DNA from: DAOTUL01 sp034437435
GTDB lineage: Bacteria; Chloroflexota; Anaerolineae; Aggregatilineales; Phototrophicaceae
Assembly: GCA_964417785.1 (NCBI GenBank)
Contig: CAYQJO010000016.1
Location: forward strand, 1 to 33,622
Length of the DNA stretch: 33,622 nucleotides
Direction: 5' to 3'
Numbering within the stretch: position 1 is the stretch's first letter; every line of letters begins with the position of its first letter. Below are positions 9,930 through 19,009 of this stretch, in pieces. A model generated the notes under the pieces. That model saw nothing but the letters and a program-made list of their open reading frames with translations, was not told the DNA's origin and did no database searches. The position numbers and the translations under genes are program-made.

Positions 9930-12130
9930 GAACGACCACCATTCTTCACCGGAGTTGTGTCACCTGAGTCCTGCAATTTTAGATCGATATTCACCTGGGG
10001 AACGCGCAGCGCCTGACCGACCTCACGTACCGCAGTCTGCAAAATCGTATCAATATCCGTTTGTCCGAAAAGTTGTGCTGCGATGTCATTCACCACACGC
10101 TCCCGGTTAATCGCCCGGCGGCTTTCCTGGAAAAGCCGTGCATTATCGAGACTGATTGCCAGACGGTTCACCAGTTCTTCGGCCAGTTCGACCTTATCCT
10201 GGTTGAAATCAGCGGCGGGCAGTTCCCACTGTACCGCACCCAGGATGCGATCTCGTAGTTGAATCGGGATGGCAAAAGGAACCGTCTGTCGCGAGGTGAT
10301 GTCACCGATCACTGGCACCCCACGCTGAACCGCCTGCTGTCGCAGATCGTCCAGATCGTCCTGCTGTGGCGCACCCGCCGCCATCGTCAGGAGCTTCTGG
10401 CGCTGCGCGTTCATGTATTCGCGCCATGTACGCCCCGTCATCTCACGGTTCGCCACCCGCACTTCCTCCATGCGCTGCATGGACTCCTGGTAAAGGCGGG
10501 CGTGTTCGATAGCGATGGCAATTTGATCCGCCATGATGCGCAGTACCGTCACCTGATCGTGATGGAATGTGTCGCTCAGGCGGCTCTGCACATCCAGCGC
10601 ACCGATTACCCGCGAGCCGCTGCGCAGTGGGATCGCCAGTTCAGCGCGGGTCTCCGGCAGAAATTCGTTGGCCCGGTGGACATCGCTGGTACCGGTATCC
10701 CTTGCGATAACCACCCGACCTTCTTCCGTCACCTGACCGATAACGCTGACGCTGCCGACTTCCAGCCGGTGGCCGCGTTCCAGCAGGAGCCGTCCGGCCT
10801 CGCCAGTGCTGGCTCGTAAGACTGCATAGCGTCTCTCATAGTCGAGCAAGAAAATCTGTGCGTGATAAATGTTGCTGAACTGCTCCACGATCAAATTGAC
10901 TGCGCCGTCCATCAAAATCGCCGGATCACGCTGGCTGGCGGCAACACGGCTGACCTCATGGGTCGCCTGGAGATCACGGACACCCAGCGCCACGCGCTGC
11001 TCAAAGTCGGTCAGCATGTCGGCAACCTGCTGGCGCACACTCACAAACACGCGGGCCAGCGAACCAATTTCATCGCTCCGGGCTGCTGTAGCGACCGTGC
11101 TGTCCATCATCCCCGAACCCACCGATTCGATGTCGCTTTTGAGCGAGTTCAGCGGCGGGATCAAGGTCAGGTTGATGGCAGTCGCGATGGCGGCAGCTAT
11201 CAGCAGCGGAACCAGTACGATAACCGCACCCTGGGCGAATGTACCGGACAAATCTTGAACAAACGAAAATTCCGCCGAAACCTCGGTGATGAGCGCCAGC
11301 GGCGTCCCCACAATCGGCGTGTAATGCCCGATATAGTCTTTATCCGCGAACTGGTAGGTCGCGATACCGGTGCGCTGGGCGACGCCCTCGCTGATCGGGC
11401 TGACCGCAGCCGAAGCCGCCGACAGGTCCTCATCTACCGCGATGAATTCGCCATCAGCGGTGGCAAGATAACTGTTGGTGGGCAGGAAGGTGCTTTGCCC
11501 CTGAAGATGTTGGAAAAAGACCGCCTCGCGATCCACACGGCCAATCATGTAACCAATCGCCTCATCGCCATCATAAAAAGGCTGGACGATCTGAAGAATG
11601 AGTTGATCGTTCTCGGTGCTGACGATCATGCGCTGATCGACACCAAGCTGTGCGGCGGTCTGACCTGCCTCGAAGGCGACCGACCCACTGTAATCAGCAC
11701 CGGTTGGCAGCGTCTCGACATTGCCCTCTTCAATCGCCAGGATCACCCTGCCATCTTCCGCAACCAGCAGCACCCGGTCAAAAATATTCGGACCAAACAA
11801 CCGTTCAACCAGCGCACGGCGTATACCCTCAATCGTCGAACTCATGAATGTGTCGGTCTGGTTCATAAGATTTGCTGTTGAACGATAGATCAGTTGAATT
11901 GCCCGGTCGCGGGCAAAGCTGATGAGAACCACCCTGGCTTGTTCCAGATCGTTCAGAATGGCCCGTTGGCGGTTACGTCCCAGGTCCTCGACATAAGCCT
12001 GTAGGTTGTCCGTATCGACAGCCGCGACTTCGCGTTGGATCAGGATCAGCGACAGGATCGTCGGGATCAACACCGCCAGGATGACGCCGCCTGTCACCCG
12101 AAGCCAGATCGGTGCATTAAACCTCATCAT
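9926..12130 (-). CDS. dCache-like/HAMP/GAF membrane sensor without catalytic output (734 aa)
   Basis: Probable sensory subunit or scaffold. Seen: TM1 about residues 8-30, an extracytoplasmic domain about 31-296 with dCache-like pattern, TM2 about 297-322, HAMP about 325-378, a complete GAF about 390-545 (SVIGQV, TRAELAIPL, IGALDVQS), a coiled linker, a GAF-like half domain introduced by RTWREYM (W569) to about 680, and a tail that resembles only the first helix and strand of another GAF before the stop. There is no HisKA, HATPase, cyclase, MCP or DNA-binding domain. Its sensor-TM-HAMP-GAF-half-GAF layout copies the first 680 residues of the giant kinase, so the two may be paralogues that pair at the membrane. 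The start overlaps the previous gene by 4 bp, with GGAGG inside that gene. The last codons overlap the kinase start. Confidence 0.9.
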   Translation of the reverse strand: MMRFNAPIWLRVTGGVILAVLIPTILSLILIQREVAAVDTDNLQAYVEDLGRNRQRAILNDLEQARVVLISFARDRAIQLIYRSTANLMNQTDTFMSSTIEGIRRALVERLFGPNIFDRVLLVAEDGRVILAIEEGNVETLPTGADYSGSVAFEAGQTAAQLGVDQRMIVSTENDQLILQIVQPFYDGDEAIGYMIGRVDREAVFFQHLQGQSTFLPTNSYLATADGEFIAVDEDLSAASAAVSPISEGVAQRTGIATYQFADKDYIGHYTPIVGTPLALITEVSAEFSFVQDLSGTFAQGAVIVLVPLLIAAAIATAINLTLIPPLNSLKSDIESVGSGMMDSTVATAARSDEIGSLARVFVSVRQQVADMLTDFEQRVALGVRDLQATHEVSRVAASQRDPAILMDGAVNLIVEQFSNIYHAQIFLLDYERRYAVLRASTGEAGRLLLERGHRLEVGSVSVIGQVTEEGRVVIARDTGTSDVHRANEFLPETRAELAIPLRSGSRVIGALDVQSRLSDTFHHDQVTVLRIMADQIAIAIEHARLYQESMQRMEEVRVANREMTGRTWREYMNAQRQKLLTMAAGAPQQDDLDDLRQQAVQRGVPVIGDITSRQTVPFAIPIQLRDRILGAVQWELPAADFNQDKVELAEELVNRLAISLDNARLFQESRRAINRERVVNDIAAQLFGQTDIDTILQTAVREVGQALRVPQVNIDLKLQDSGDTTPVKNGGRS

Positions 12131-13713
12131 ACTTCGGCCTCCTCCGGTTGTAGATGGATTTGCGTGCGGACTGCGCCCAACGTCTCGTTAAAGCTGTTGG
12201 CCGCCAGCGACAAGACCGATTCCACATCTGTCGCACCGATCAACAGACTGGCGATTTCGCTCGCCTGCCGCTCCCGGTTGGCCCAGGCCTGACTCTGTTC
12301 AAACAGACGCTTGTTTTCCAGCGCAATCGCCAACCGGCTCGTCACATTTCGCGCCAGTTCGATCTTGCGCTCGGTGACTTCTTCCACCGTGAAGGACAAT
12401 GCGCCCAGAATCTCGTCCCGCAACCGGATCGGAATGGCAATGGTGTGGTCGTCGCTGTAAATGTCGCCGGACTGGATTGCCCGTTGAATCTCATCGGGCA
12501 GATTGCGTTTCGGCACAAAACCCTCTCCGTTCAGATCAAACCCGACCGTGACGGGATCACTCTCAAAATACCGATCCCACACACTGCTGCCTTCACGGTA
12601 CTGGTCCAGTTGCCCGCGTAGATGCGCGATAGTCTGCTCGTATTCCGCCAGTTGCGCTTCCAAAGTCTGAACCGGACGGATCGCCATCAGGGTCAGTGCG
12701 ATATTATCGCTCAGGCGCAGCAAAACCTGAAGTTCCTCCGGTGTGATGGCACGGTCATTGAGCTGCACATCAAGCAGCGCCAGCACACGCCGCTGCCCCT
12801 GTAAAGGGATAATCACGCCGGTAAAAGTGGATGGCAGGAGATGAGAACGAAGGTTGGGCGGATCCGTCATCGATACCTGGACGACGCGGTTCTGGCTGAC
12901 CGCCTGCGCCGGTGCGCTCAATGCGTTCATCTCGACCTCGGTCAGGATACCCTGATCGTGATGGCTCAAGCCGGACCGCAGCCGGTGCGAAATATTGCCC
13001 CGATCATCCACGAGGAAGAACTGCGCGAATGTATAGCCCATGTCGTCCCGGATGGTATCAAGAACGGAAGTGAGCATCGCTTCCGTGCTGCTGCGATCCA
13101 CCCGGTTCATCAGTGCTGTGACCCTGTGCATTTGCTGTGATTCATGGGTCAGGCGCTCCACAACCGCCGCATCGCCACCGGAGAGGATTTGCATGAAGAC
13201 AACCACGATACCGAGTACTGTCAATGCCCCGTAAACACGCTGTTCCCCCAGCACGTCGAGCGAGTCTTCAGTACCAAGCGTGATGAGAAAAATGCTGCTC
13301 AGCACAACCACTGCCGTGATAACAAAGCCACGCCGGTTGAGCAGGAACGCTGCTGCCGCCAGCGGCAGAACCACACCGATTAACCCGGGTGTGTCGATTC
13401 CGTCACGCTGAATCGGCCCCATACTCGTCGGGATTAATATAATCACAATCAGCATGCTGGCGGCGTTCAGGTGACCGCGCTGTACCAGAACGATACCGAA
13501 AATCGCCACCAGGGGAGCAACACCAATCCCGAGGATATCGGTCACTGTCAGCATTTTGGCTTCTAACACGTCCGGCACGGTGATCGCAACGGCAGAAGCT
13601 ACCGCAATGATGAACCCGACGGCCAACAACCACAAAAGGCGTGCGGCCCGCTGGCGGTCCAGCGGATTTTCGTAGGGGTACTGGACGGTGAAGAGGGTTT
13701 TCAGTCGGTTCAT
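12127..13713 (-). CDS. Polytopic membrane GAF protein without output domain (528 aa)
   Basis: Likely sensory scaffold. The N-terminal 180 residues hold about six hydrophobic segments (around 25-47, 55-77, 85-98, 108-125, 128-147 and 160-178). A divergent GAF follows at about 190-345; it keeps the FLVDD strand and LALLDVQL but lacks the TRxELALPL motif of its neighbours. Then come a coiled linker (about 348-372), a GAF-like half domain starting at SVWDRYF (W379) and containing AIPIRLRDEILGAL, and a truncated GAF tail at about 478-520. No enzymatic or DNA-binding module is visible. The start overlaps the preceding gene by 4 bp and is preceded by a strong GGAGGAGG site. The stop overlaps the next start by 4 bp. 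The membrane ligand is unknown. Confidence 0.88.
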   Translation of the reverse strand: MNRLKTLFTVQYPYENPLDRQRAARLLWLLAVGFIIAVASAVAITVPDVLEAKMLTVTDILGIGVAPLVAIFGIVLVQRGHLNAASMLIVIILIPTSMGPIQRDGIDTPGLIGVVLPLAAAAFLLNRRGFVITAVVVLSSIFLITLGTEDSLDVLGEQRVYGALTVLGIVVVFMQILSGGDAAVVERLTHESQQMHRVTALMNRVDRSSTEAMLTSVLDTIRDDMGYTFAQFFLVDDRGNISHRLRSGLSHHDQGILTEVEMNALSAPAQAVSQNRVVQVSMTDPPNLRSHLLPSTFTGVIIPLQGQRRVLALLDVQLNDRAITPEELQVLLRLSDNIALTLMAIRPVQTLEAQLAEYEQTIAHLRGQLDQYREGSSVWDRYFESDPVTVGFDLNGEGFVPKRNLPDEIQRAIQSGDIYSDDHTIAIPIRLRDEILGALSFTVEEVTERKIELARNVTSRLAIALENKRLFEQSQAWANRERQASEIASLLIGATDVESVLSLAANSFNETLGAVRTQIHLQPEEAEV

Positions 13714-15269
13714 GACGCCTCCTCCTCCCCTCTTTGCGCCAGCCGGATTTTGCCCACCGGAGCGTCGAGCGACTGGCTTAACTCGGTCAGGGTGATTTGC
13801 AGCAGTTCTTCGACCGATAGGGCCGACTGGTACTGTCCTACAATCGCATTGATATGCTGTTCCTGTGCGGTTGCCTGCTGCGATTCCTCGAAGAGACGGG
13901 CGTTATCCAGGTTGATCGCCAGACGGCTGGCGACCGCCTCGACAATTTCAGCCGCGTTTTGCCCCTCCTTGCCCGGTTCGACCTCAATCGCGCCAATCAC
14001 CGCTCCGCGCAGCATCAACGGCACCGCAATGGTCCCGTTCACCACCGGTTGGCGTGTCTGGCTGGCTGTGACCATGCTCTGGGTCCAATCCGGTTTGGCC
14101 GGTTCGCCCTGGCGGGTCAATACAACCCCATTGGAGTGTCCGTGCTGGTAGTTCTCCCATACCTGATGGGTCAACTGGCGGTTCAGGCGCTGGATTTCGC
14201 GCAGACTGGCTTCCGACTCCAGGAACAGGCGTTTGTTCTCACGGACGCTTTCGGCCTGCATCTCAAAGAGGCGGGCATTGCGGATGGCGACGGTCAACTG
14301 GCCGGCCACCACCTGAAGTAACTGGATCGCATTGGGACTGAAGGCGTTAATATCGGCACTCTGCACATCGAGCGCCCCGATGATCCGGTCGCCCTCGATA
14401 ATGGGCAGTGCCAACTCTGACCGTGTACTGGGCAGCAGTTCATTGCGCGAATGCACACTCTCGGCATCGGTGTCGCGGGCAATCACCACATCGCCTAATT
14501 GTGTCACCCGCCCGATGACGCTCTGTGATCCAACCGCCAGACGGTGGCCGCGATTGAGCAGTTCACGCCCCACCCGCCCGGTACTGGCGACCAGATTAGC
14601 ATATTGGCGTTCCTCGTCTACCATGAACACCTGGACATGGTAATAGCCAAAACTTTCGCTGATGAGATCGACTGTGGTCTTTAGCAGTTCGTCCAGGTCC
14701 AGCATCGTTGACGCAATCCGACCCACTTCGTTTGTCACCTGAAGGCGCTCGGAACTCTTGATGGAGTCCAGTGCCGCCCGTTCAATCCCGCCGTTGACAT
14801 AGCGGATCAACATCGCTAACCCGACTGCCGCTGGCGGTATGGTCAAGGCCACCGAGATGTTTTCCGCCATCAACTGGTTGATCGATTCCGGAACCGAGAC
14901 ATAAAACCGCAGCAAGAAGGCCGCGATGGTGATGGCAAATACGTTATTGTTGGCGATCATCCCGCTGGCGGCCATCGCCAGCACACCGACTGTAATAACG
15001 GTGATGGGCGATACCGAAGTGTAACCAGCAGCCGCCATCAACAGTACAATGACGTTCTGAATCTCACGCACATAAAGACGTTTCTCCAACAAATAGAACA
15101 TCACCGGCGCAGTGATGAGGACGACTATCTGGATATAGAAACTGGCGTCGATCAGGTTGTTGGCGAAGTCGTAGATCGCCGTTCCCGTTACAATAACGAC
15201 CATGATACCGAGCATGGCCTGTGCGAAACGGATACGTAACTGTTCAGCAAAAGTTGATTGTCTATCCAT
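13710..15269 (-). CDS. Polytopic membrane GAF protein without output domain (519 aa)
   Basis: Likely sensory scaffold in the multi-GAF operon. About five to six hydrophobic segments fill residues 15-160. A canonical GAF of the shared subtype follows (about 175-335: YYHVQVFMVD, SVIGRV, TRSELALPI, IGALDVQS), then a coiled linker, the conserved LNRQLTHQVWENY motif (W371), a GAF-like half domain to about 460, and a truncated GAF tail to about 510. There is no output domain. I place the start at ATG 15269, not at an in-frame ATG at 15308, because GGAGG sits 9 nt before 15269 and this gives an 8-bp overlap with the upstream gene, like the short overlaps of the other GAF genes. The stop overlaps the next gene by 4 bp. 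Confidence 0.89.
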   Translation of the reverse strand: MDRQSTFAEQLRIRFAQAMLGIMVVIVTGTAIYDFANNLIDASFYIQIVVLITAPVMFYLLEKRLYVREIQNVIVLLMAAAGYTSVSPITVITVGVLAMAASGMIANNNVFAITIAAFLLRFYVSVPESINQLMAENISVALTIPPAAVGLAMLIRYVNGGIERAALDSIKSSERLQVTNEVGRIASTMLDLDELLKTTVDLISESFGYYHVQVFMVDEERQYANLVASTGRVGRELLNRGHRLAVGSQSVIGRVTQLGDVVIARDTDAESVHSRNELLPSTRSELALPIIEGDRIIGALDVQSADINAFSPNAIQLLQVVAGQLTVAIRNARLFEMQAESVRENKRLFLESEASLREIQRLNRQLTHQVWENYQHGHSNGVVLTRQGEPAKPDWTQSMVTASQTRQPVVNGTIAVPLMLRGAVIGAIEVEPGKEGQNAAEIVEAVASRLAINLDNARLFEESQQATAQEQHINAIVGQYQSALSVEELLQITLTELSQSLDAPVGKIRLAQRGEEEAS

Positions 15270-16974
15270 GACCGTTGGCCTCCGGTGGCACGCCCAGACG
15301 GATCGCAACCCGTTCTGCCTTCAAAGAGTCGAACAAGCTTTGAGCTGCCTCTACCACCATGTTGTCCACATTGTTGACGGACTGCAATCGTGCGGTAATC
15401 TGATTGACCAGAGCCTCGCGTTGGGCATTGCGCTGGCTCTCCTCGACTAACCGGGCGTTGTCGGCGGCAATACCGAAACGCTCGCTCACCTCCTGGATCA
15501 AATCATAATCATCAGGCGAGAACGACACGTCGGCATCCAGTTCAAACTCCATCGCACCAATCACCTGACCGCGCACGCGCAGCGGTACGGCGATCACCTG
15601 AACCTCATCCTGCTGCGTCTGAACGAGATAATTGTGCTTTATGGCATCTTGCAGTGATTGCGTCATGGGCGCTTCTGCCTGAACATCTCTGGTCGTGAAA
15701 TCAACAGACACCCCGTATTCTTGCGCACTCTCGCGCAAGTATTCAGACCAGGCTCGACCGGTCAACCGCTCGTTCAGGCGCTCGACCTCATGCAAAGCTT
15801 CCTGCGCTTCCGCGATCAGCGCCTCGTTTTCCTGGATTTGCGCCTGCGCTTTTTCGTACTGGCTGACGTTATCGACCGCCAGTGTGATGCTGTCCGCAAG
15901 CGCCTGGAAGGTCGCCAACTGATTTCCCTCTCTGAAGGCATTCGGGTCTTTTGATTGCAGGTCGAGTGCGCCGATGATCCGTTCACCAATACGCAGCGGC
16001 AGCGCTGTTTCGACCGCCGTCAGCGGCAGGAGTTCGTTACGTTTGTGTACACTGCCACGCTCACCGGGCCGGGCAATCACCGGATGGCCGTGCAGGGTCG
16101 CCTGGCCGATCACACTACTACTGCCGACGCGCAAATGATGCCCACGCCTGAGAAGCTGCTCGCCCACAGTACCGGTACTGGCAACCAGACGGGCGTCCTG
16201 GCCGTCGTCGTCTACGAGAAAGACCTGTGTATGGTAAATCAGATCGAACGTGGTGTTGATCTCCTGGACAACAGCATCGAGCAAATCGTTCAGCGCAGCC
16301 CGCCCCGCGACTGCCTGCGCGATGGCGGCGACCACATCGGCTGTTTTGCGACGTTCCTCAATCGCCTCAGAGATATCCGAATCGCGTTCTACCCGGGCCA
16401 CACGCAAGAACATCAAGAAGGCGACACCGGTTCCCAGAATCACCAGGCCGGTCGCGAACAAATCGCTGATGCTGTACTTCATCAGGTCATCGACACTGGT
16501 GATGTAATCCGGGTAGACCTCGATGGAGGGGCGCAACAGTATGCCCGCAGTCAGTGTGAGCAGTGCCAGCACGGTGCCGACCCAAACACCACGCCGCCCT
16601 TTCAACAGGCCAGTTATCACGATCAGCGCCATGATGGTCACACCGTTGGGTGCGTTGGCGATGCCGGTTTGCAGCGAATTGACATAAATGCCAGTTACCC
16701 ACATAGCCGCCGGTCCCCAGGCGGCCCAACTCAGGTATCCGGCACGGGTGGCGACAATCGTGGCAAAACCCAACACAAAGAACGTGACAACGGAGACAGC
16801 CAGGTACCAGGTTGAGGATAACTGCTGCAAATAGGTCTGCTGGCTGGCACCACTCGGCACGAAGACGACATAGATGGCATAGGCCACCAGCAAAAAGATG
16901 GTTATCCCATAAACGACTCGCGCCCGATCACGCTCCGCTGCCGACTCATAGTCTGATATATCGAAGACGGTCAT
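15262..16974 (-). CDS. Polytopic membrane GAF protein without output domain (570 aa)
   Basis: Likely sensory scaffold. About six hydrophobic segments span residues 21-195. A GAF of the shared subtype lies at about 210-375 (HTQVFLVDDDG, SSVIGQ, VETALPL, IGALDLQS), followed by a coiled linker rich in Glu and Ala, the LNERLTGRAWSEYL motif (W409), a GAF-like half domain to about 512 with IAVPLRVRGQVIGAMEFE, and a truncated GAF tail to about 560. In the GAF the usual DT is replaced by Arg-Pro (IARPGERG), a small departure from its paralogues. It has no catalytic output. The ATG overlaps the preceding stop by 4 bp, with GGAGG 7 nt upstream inside that gene. Confidence 0.89.
   Translation of the reverse strand: MTVFDISDYESAAERDRARVVYGITIFLLVAYAIYVVFVPSGASQQTYLQQLSSTWYLAVSVVTFFVLGFATIVATRAGYLSWAAWGPAAMWVTGIYVNSLQTGIANAPNGVTIMALIVITGLLKGRRGVWVGTVLALLTLTAGILLRPSIEVYPDYITSVDDLMKYSISDLFATGLVILGTGVAFLMFLRVARVERDSDISEAIEERRKTADVVAAIAQAVAGRAALNDLLDAVVQEINTTFDLIYHTQVFLVDDDGQDARLVASTGTVGEQLLRRGHHLRVGSSSVIGQATLHGHPVIARPGERGSVHKRNELLPLTAVETALPLRIGERIIGALDLQSKDPNAFREGNQLATFQALADSITLAVDNVSQYEKAQAQIQENEALIAEAQEALHEVERLNERLTGRAWSEYLRESAQEYGVSVDFTTRDVQAEAPMTQSLQDAIKHNYLVQTQQDEVQVIAVPLRVRGQVIGAMEFELDADVSFSPDDYDLIQEVSERFGIAADNARLVEESQRNAQREALVNQITARLQSVNNVDNMVVEAAQSLFDSLKAERVAIRLGVPPEANGHG
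15279..15283 (-). promoter_or_regulatory. Shine-Dalgarno site deciding the start of the 519-aa GAF protein
   Basis: GGAGG on the minus strand lies 9 nt before ATG 15269, within the last codons of the upstream gene. It supports 15269 over the in-frame ATG at 15308 and shows the coupling used along this operon. Confidence 0.7.
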
Positions 16975-18971
16975 GTCTCGTCCTCCATAGATAAGCGGAT
17001 ACGCGCCCGCCGCGCACCCAACGCCTGCCCCAGTTCGCTGACGGTCAACTCCAGCAGGTGATTCATATCCACCTGCTGCTGGAGCCGGTTAGAAATCTCG
17101 TTGACCTGGGCCTTGCTTCGCGCAAGCTGCTGGCTCTGCGTGTACATTTCTGCATTTTCAATGGCAACCGCAAGCTGGCTGATTAACTGCTGGAAGATAG
17201 CGATGTCTGTGTGGTTGTACGCATTCGGTACCCGGTTGCCCAGTTCAATGACCCCGACAACCGCACCGCGTGAATATACCGGCAGCGCCAGAACCGACCG
17301 CATATCCGAACTCAGCGGCACACGTCCCTCGTTTTCCAGCAGTAGATCGTCAATCCAGATCAGATCACGGGACTGCCAGACAGCCCCGGCTATCGACCGC
17401 TCCAGGTCCACAACCGGCCCATTATCCATATCGACCTGGATGTCGTTGCCTTCGGCATACCATGCGACGTTCTTGAGGACGCCATGCCCACTGTCGTACA
17501 GACTGAAGGCCAGATGGTGAACCGGGACAACCTGTACCGCGTTAATGAGACCGACTTCAAGCAAGGTCGGCACATTGAGCGTCGTCTGGATGGCTTCGCT
17601 AAAACTGGCGACCATCTCCATCTGCGTTGCGTGCCGCATGGTGTCACGCAGCAGCCGGATATTCTGCAACTGGGTGCCGACCTGCGACGTGATCGTCTCA
17701 GCGATGCGCTGCATATCGTCAGTGAAGTTACGCGGATTATCGGCGTAAATATCGACGCTGACGGAGCCAATATAACCCAGGCGGGTATCGTGAAGCGGCA
17801 TCACCATCAGGGCGCGTATATTCAGATCAGTCAGAATCTGGCGAATTTCGCTATCCAGAAGGGTACTGGAAGCAACATCGTCCAACCGCAGCGTTTTGCC
17901 CGTCTGCCGCAGATAAGCGTGAATAGCCTGCTGCGTATCGTGTATTGTGCCGACAGCACCGTGATTGGGATACTCACTTACCACTCTGGCTGTGCTGCCA
18001 TCCGGGTTGACCAGGCTGATGGCAGAGTGATCGAGTCTCAATGCCGTCACCAGCATCTCGCACGTTTTGTCGAGCAAAGACGATTCATCGCGCAAACCCG
18101 ATAACGAGACCGCCGCCTCGCTGATAACCTGCAAAACTGCGAGCCGGTTGGCGAGTTGTTCGGTCGAATTCTGCATATTGTGAACCAACCGGGTATTTTG
18201 CAGCATCACCGTTAACTGGTCGCGGATAATTCCGTAAAGAAAGCGCAGCGTTGGAAGAAAAGTCTGTGCTTCCCGATATGAAATGTTGAACTGGCTGACC
18301 ATCCGTCCGGCGTCAAAAATTGGCACGAGAATAATACTGCGCATCCCCTGATTGTAAGCGAAACGCAAAACCGGACGTGCATCAAGAACACGTTCAATGT
18401 CCTCAATGAATTCAATTTCATCCGGACGGTCGCACCAGTCGGCCTTGAACGCATCAAGATCGTCATCCTGTATATTTTCGCGGACCTCGTGTTCCCCCTC
18501 CGGTGTGACCACTATTTCGTGGGTGACAGCCTCTATGTCGTCCGCAGTGTAATGGATGGTGAAAAGTGAGATGGAGTCCGCATCCGGCGCAACGTGATCG
18601 CGCAGCGCCCGCAATATCGCAACATCGTCTCTGGCATGGACGAGCGTCCGGGCGAAGCTGCGCTCCTGTGGCGGGTTCAAAATCGGATCGACCACCAGGG
18701 TGCAGAGGGTATACAGCCATTCATCCGCGACCGGTTCCCCCCAGGCTTCCAGGGTGCAGGTCACTCCTCGGTGAACCAGTTCGGCCCGCGAAGTTGGCGC
18801 GGTGCCGGGATCATTCGCCGCCAACACCATATCGTCTGCGCTGAAACGCAGCCCGGTGATGGTTGGCTGAAGCTGCGACAGCAGGGCTTCCAGTAAATGA
18901 TCGTTGGCCCCCTGCCGGTCAATAATTTCGGATATAGATTTGAAATTGGGCGTCATCGATAACGTCTCCAC
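16971..18971 (-). CDS. Soluble multi-GAF protein without output domain (666 aa)
   Basis: The only GAF protein of the operon with no membrane segment, so probably a cytoplasmic input or linker subunit. Residues 1-110 are not recognised and may be a degenerate GAF half. GAF-like domains follow at about 115-265 (divergent), 280-440 and 450-615 (LALPVYSRGAVVGVIELG). A tail at about 620-660 is homologous to the truncated GAF tails of the neighbouring membrane proteins. It lacks the W-motif half domain of its neighbours. The start is uncertain: GTG 18971 has AGGGGG 8 nt upstream, while ATG 18956 has GGAG 9 nt upstream. It is the first large gene of the run, 38 bp after the second receiver. A role as an adaptor between the stand-alone receivers and the kinase is possible but only inferred. 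Confidence 0.87.
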   Translation of the reverse strand: METLSMTPNFKSISEIIDRQGANDHLLEALLSQLQPTITGLRFSADDMVLAANDPGTAPTSRAELVHRGVTCTLEAWGEPVADEWLYTLCTLVVDPILNPPQERSFARTLVHARDDVAILRALRDHVAPDADSISLFTIHYTADDIEAVTHEIVVTPEGEHEVRENIQDDDLDAFKADWCDRPDEIEFIEDIERVLDARPVLRFAYNQGMRSIILVPIFDAGRMVSQFNISYREAQTFLPTLRFLYGIIRDQLTVMLQNTRLVHNMQNSTEQLANRLAVLQVISEAAVSLSGLRDESSLLDKTCEMLVTALRLDHSAISLVNPDGSTARVVSEYPNHGAVGTIHDTQQAIHAYLRQTGKTLRLDDVASSTLLDSEIRQILTDLNIRALMVMPLHDTRLGYIGSVSVDIYADNPRNFTDDMQRIAETITSQVGTQLQNIRLLRDTMRHATQMEMVASFSEAIQTTLNVPTLLEVGLINAVQVVPVHHLAFSLYDSGHGVLKNVAWYAEGNDIQVDMDNGPVVDLERSIAGAVWQSRDLIWIDDLLLENEGRVPLSSDMRSVLALPVYSRGAVVGVIELGNRVPNAYNHTDIAIFQQLISQLAVAIENAEMYTQSQQLARSKAQVNEISNRLQQQVDMNHLLELTVSELGQALGARRARIRLSMEDET

Positions 18972-19009
18972 TCTGGAATCCCCCTGTGCGCGCCCAAGAG
19001 AGGATTAGC

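Noticed and set aside
10862..11881. Plus-strand open frame of 339 codons
   Set aside because: Antisense to the dCache-like/HAMP/GAF protein; composition and lack of motifs mark it as a shadow.
15262..15308. Upstream ATG at 15308 as start of the 519-aa GAF protein
   Set aside because: It would create a 47-bp overlap and lacks a ribosome site, while ATG 15269 has GGAGG 9 nt upstream.
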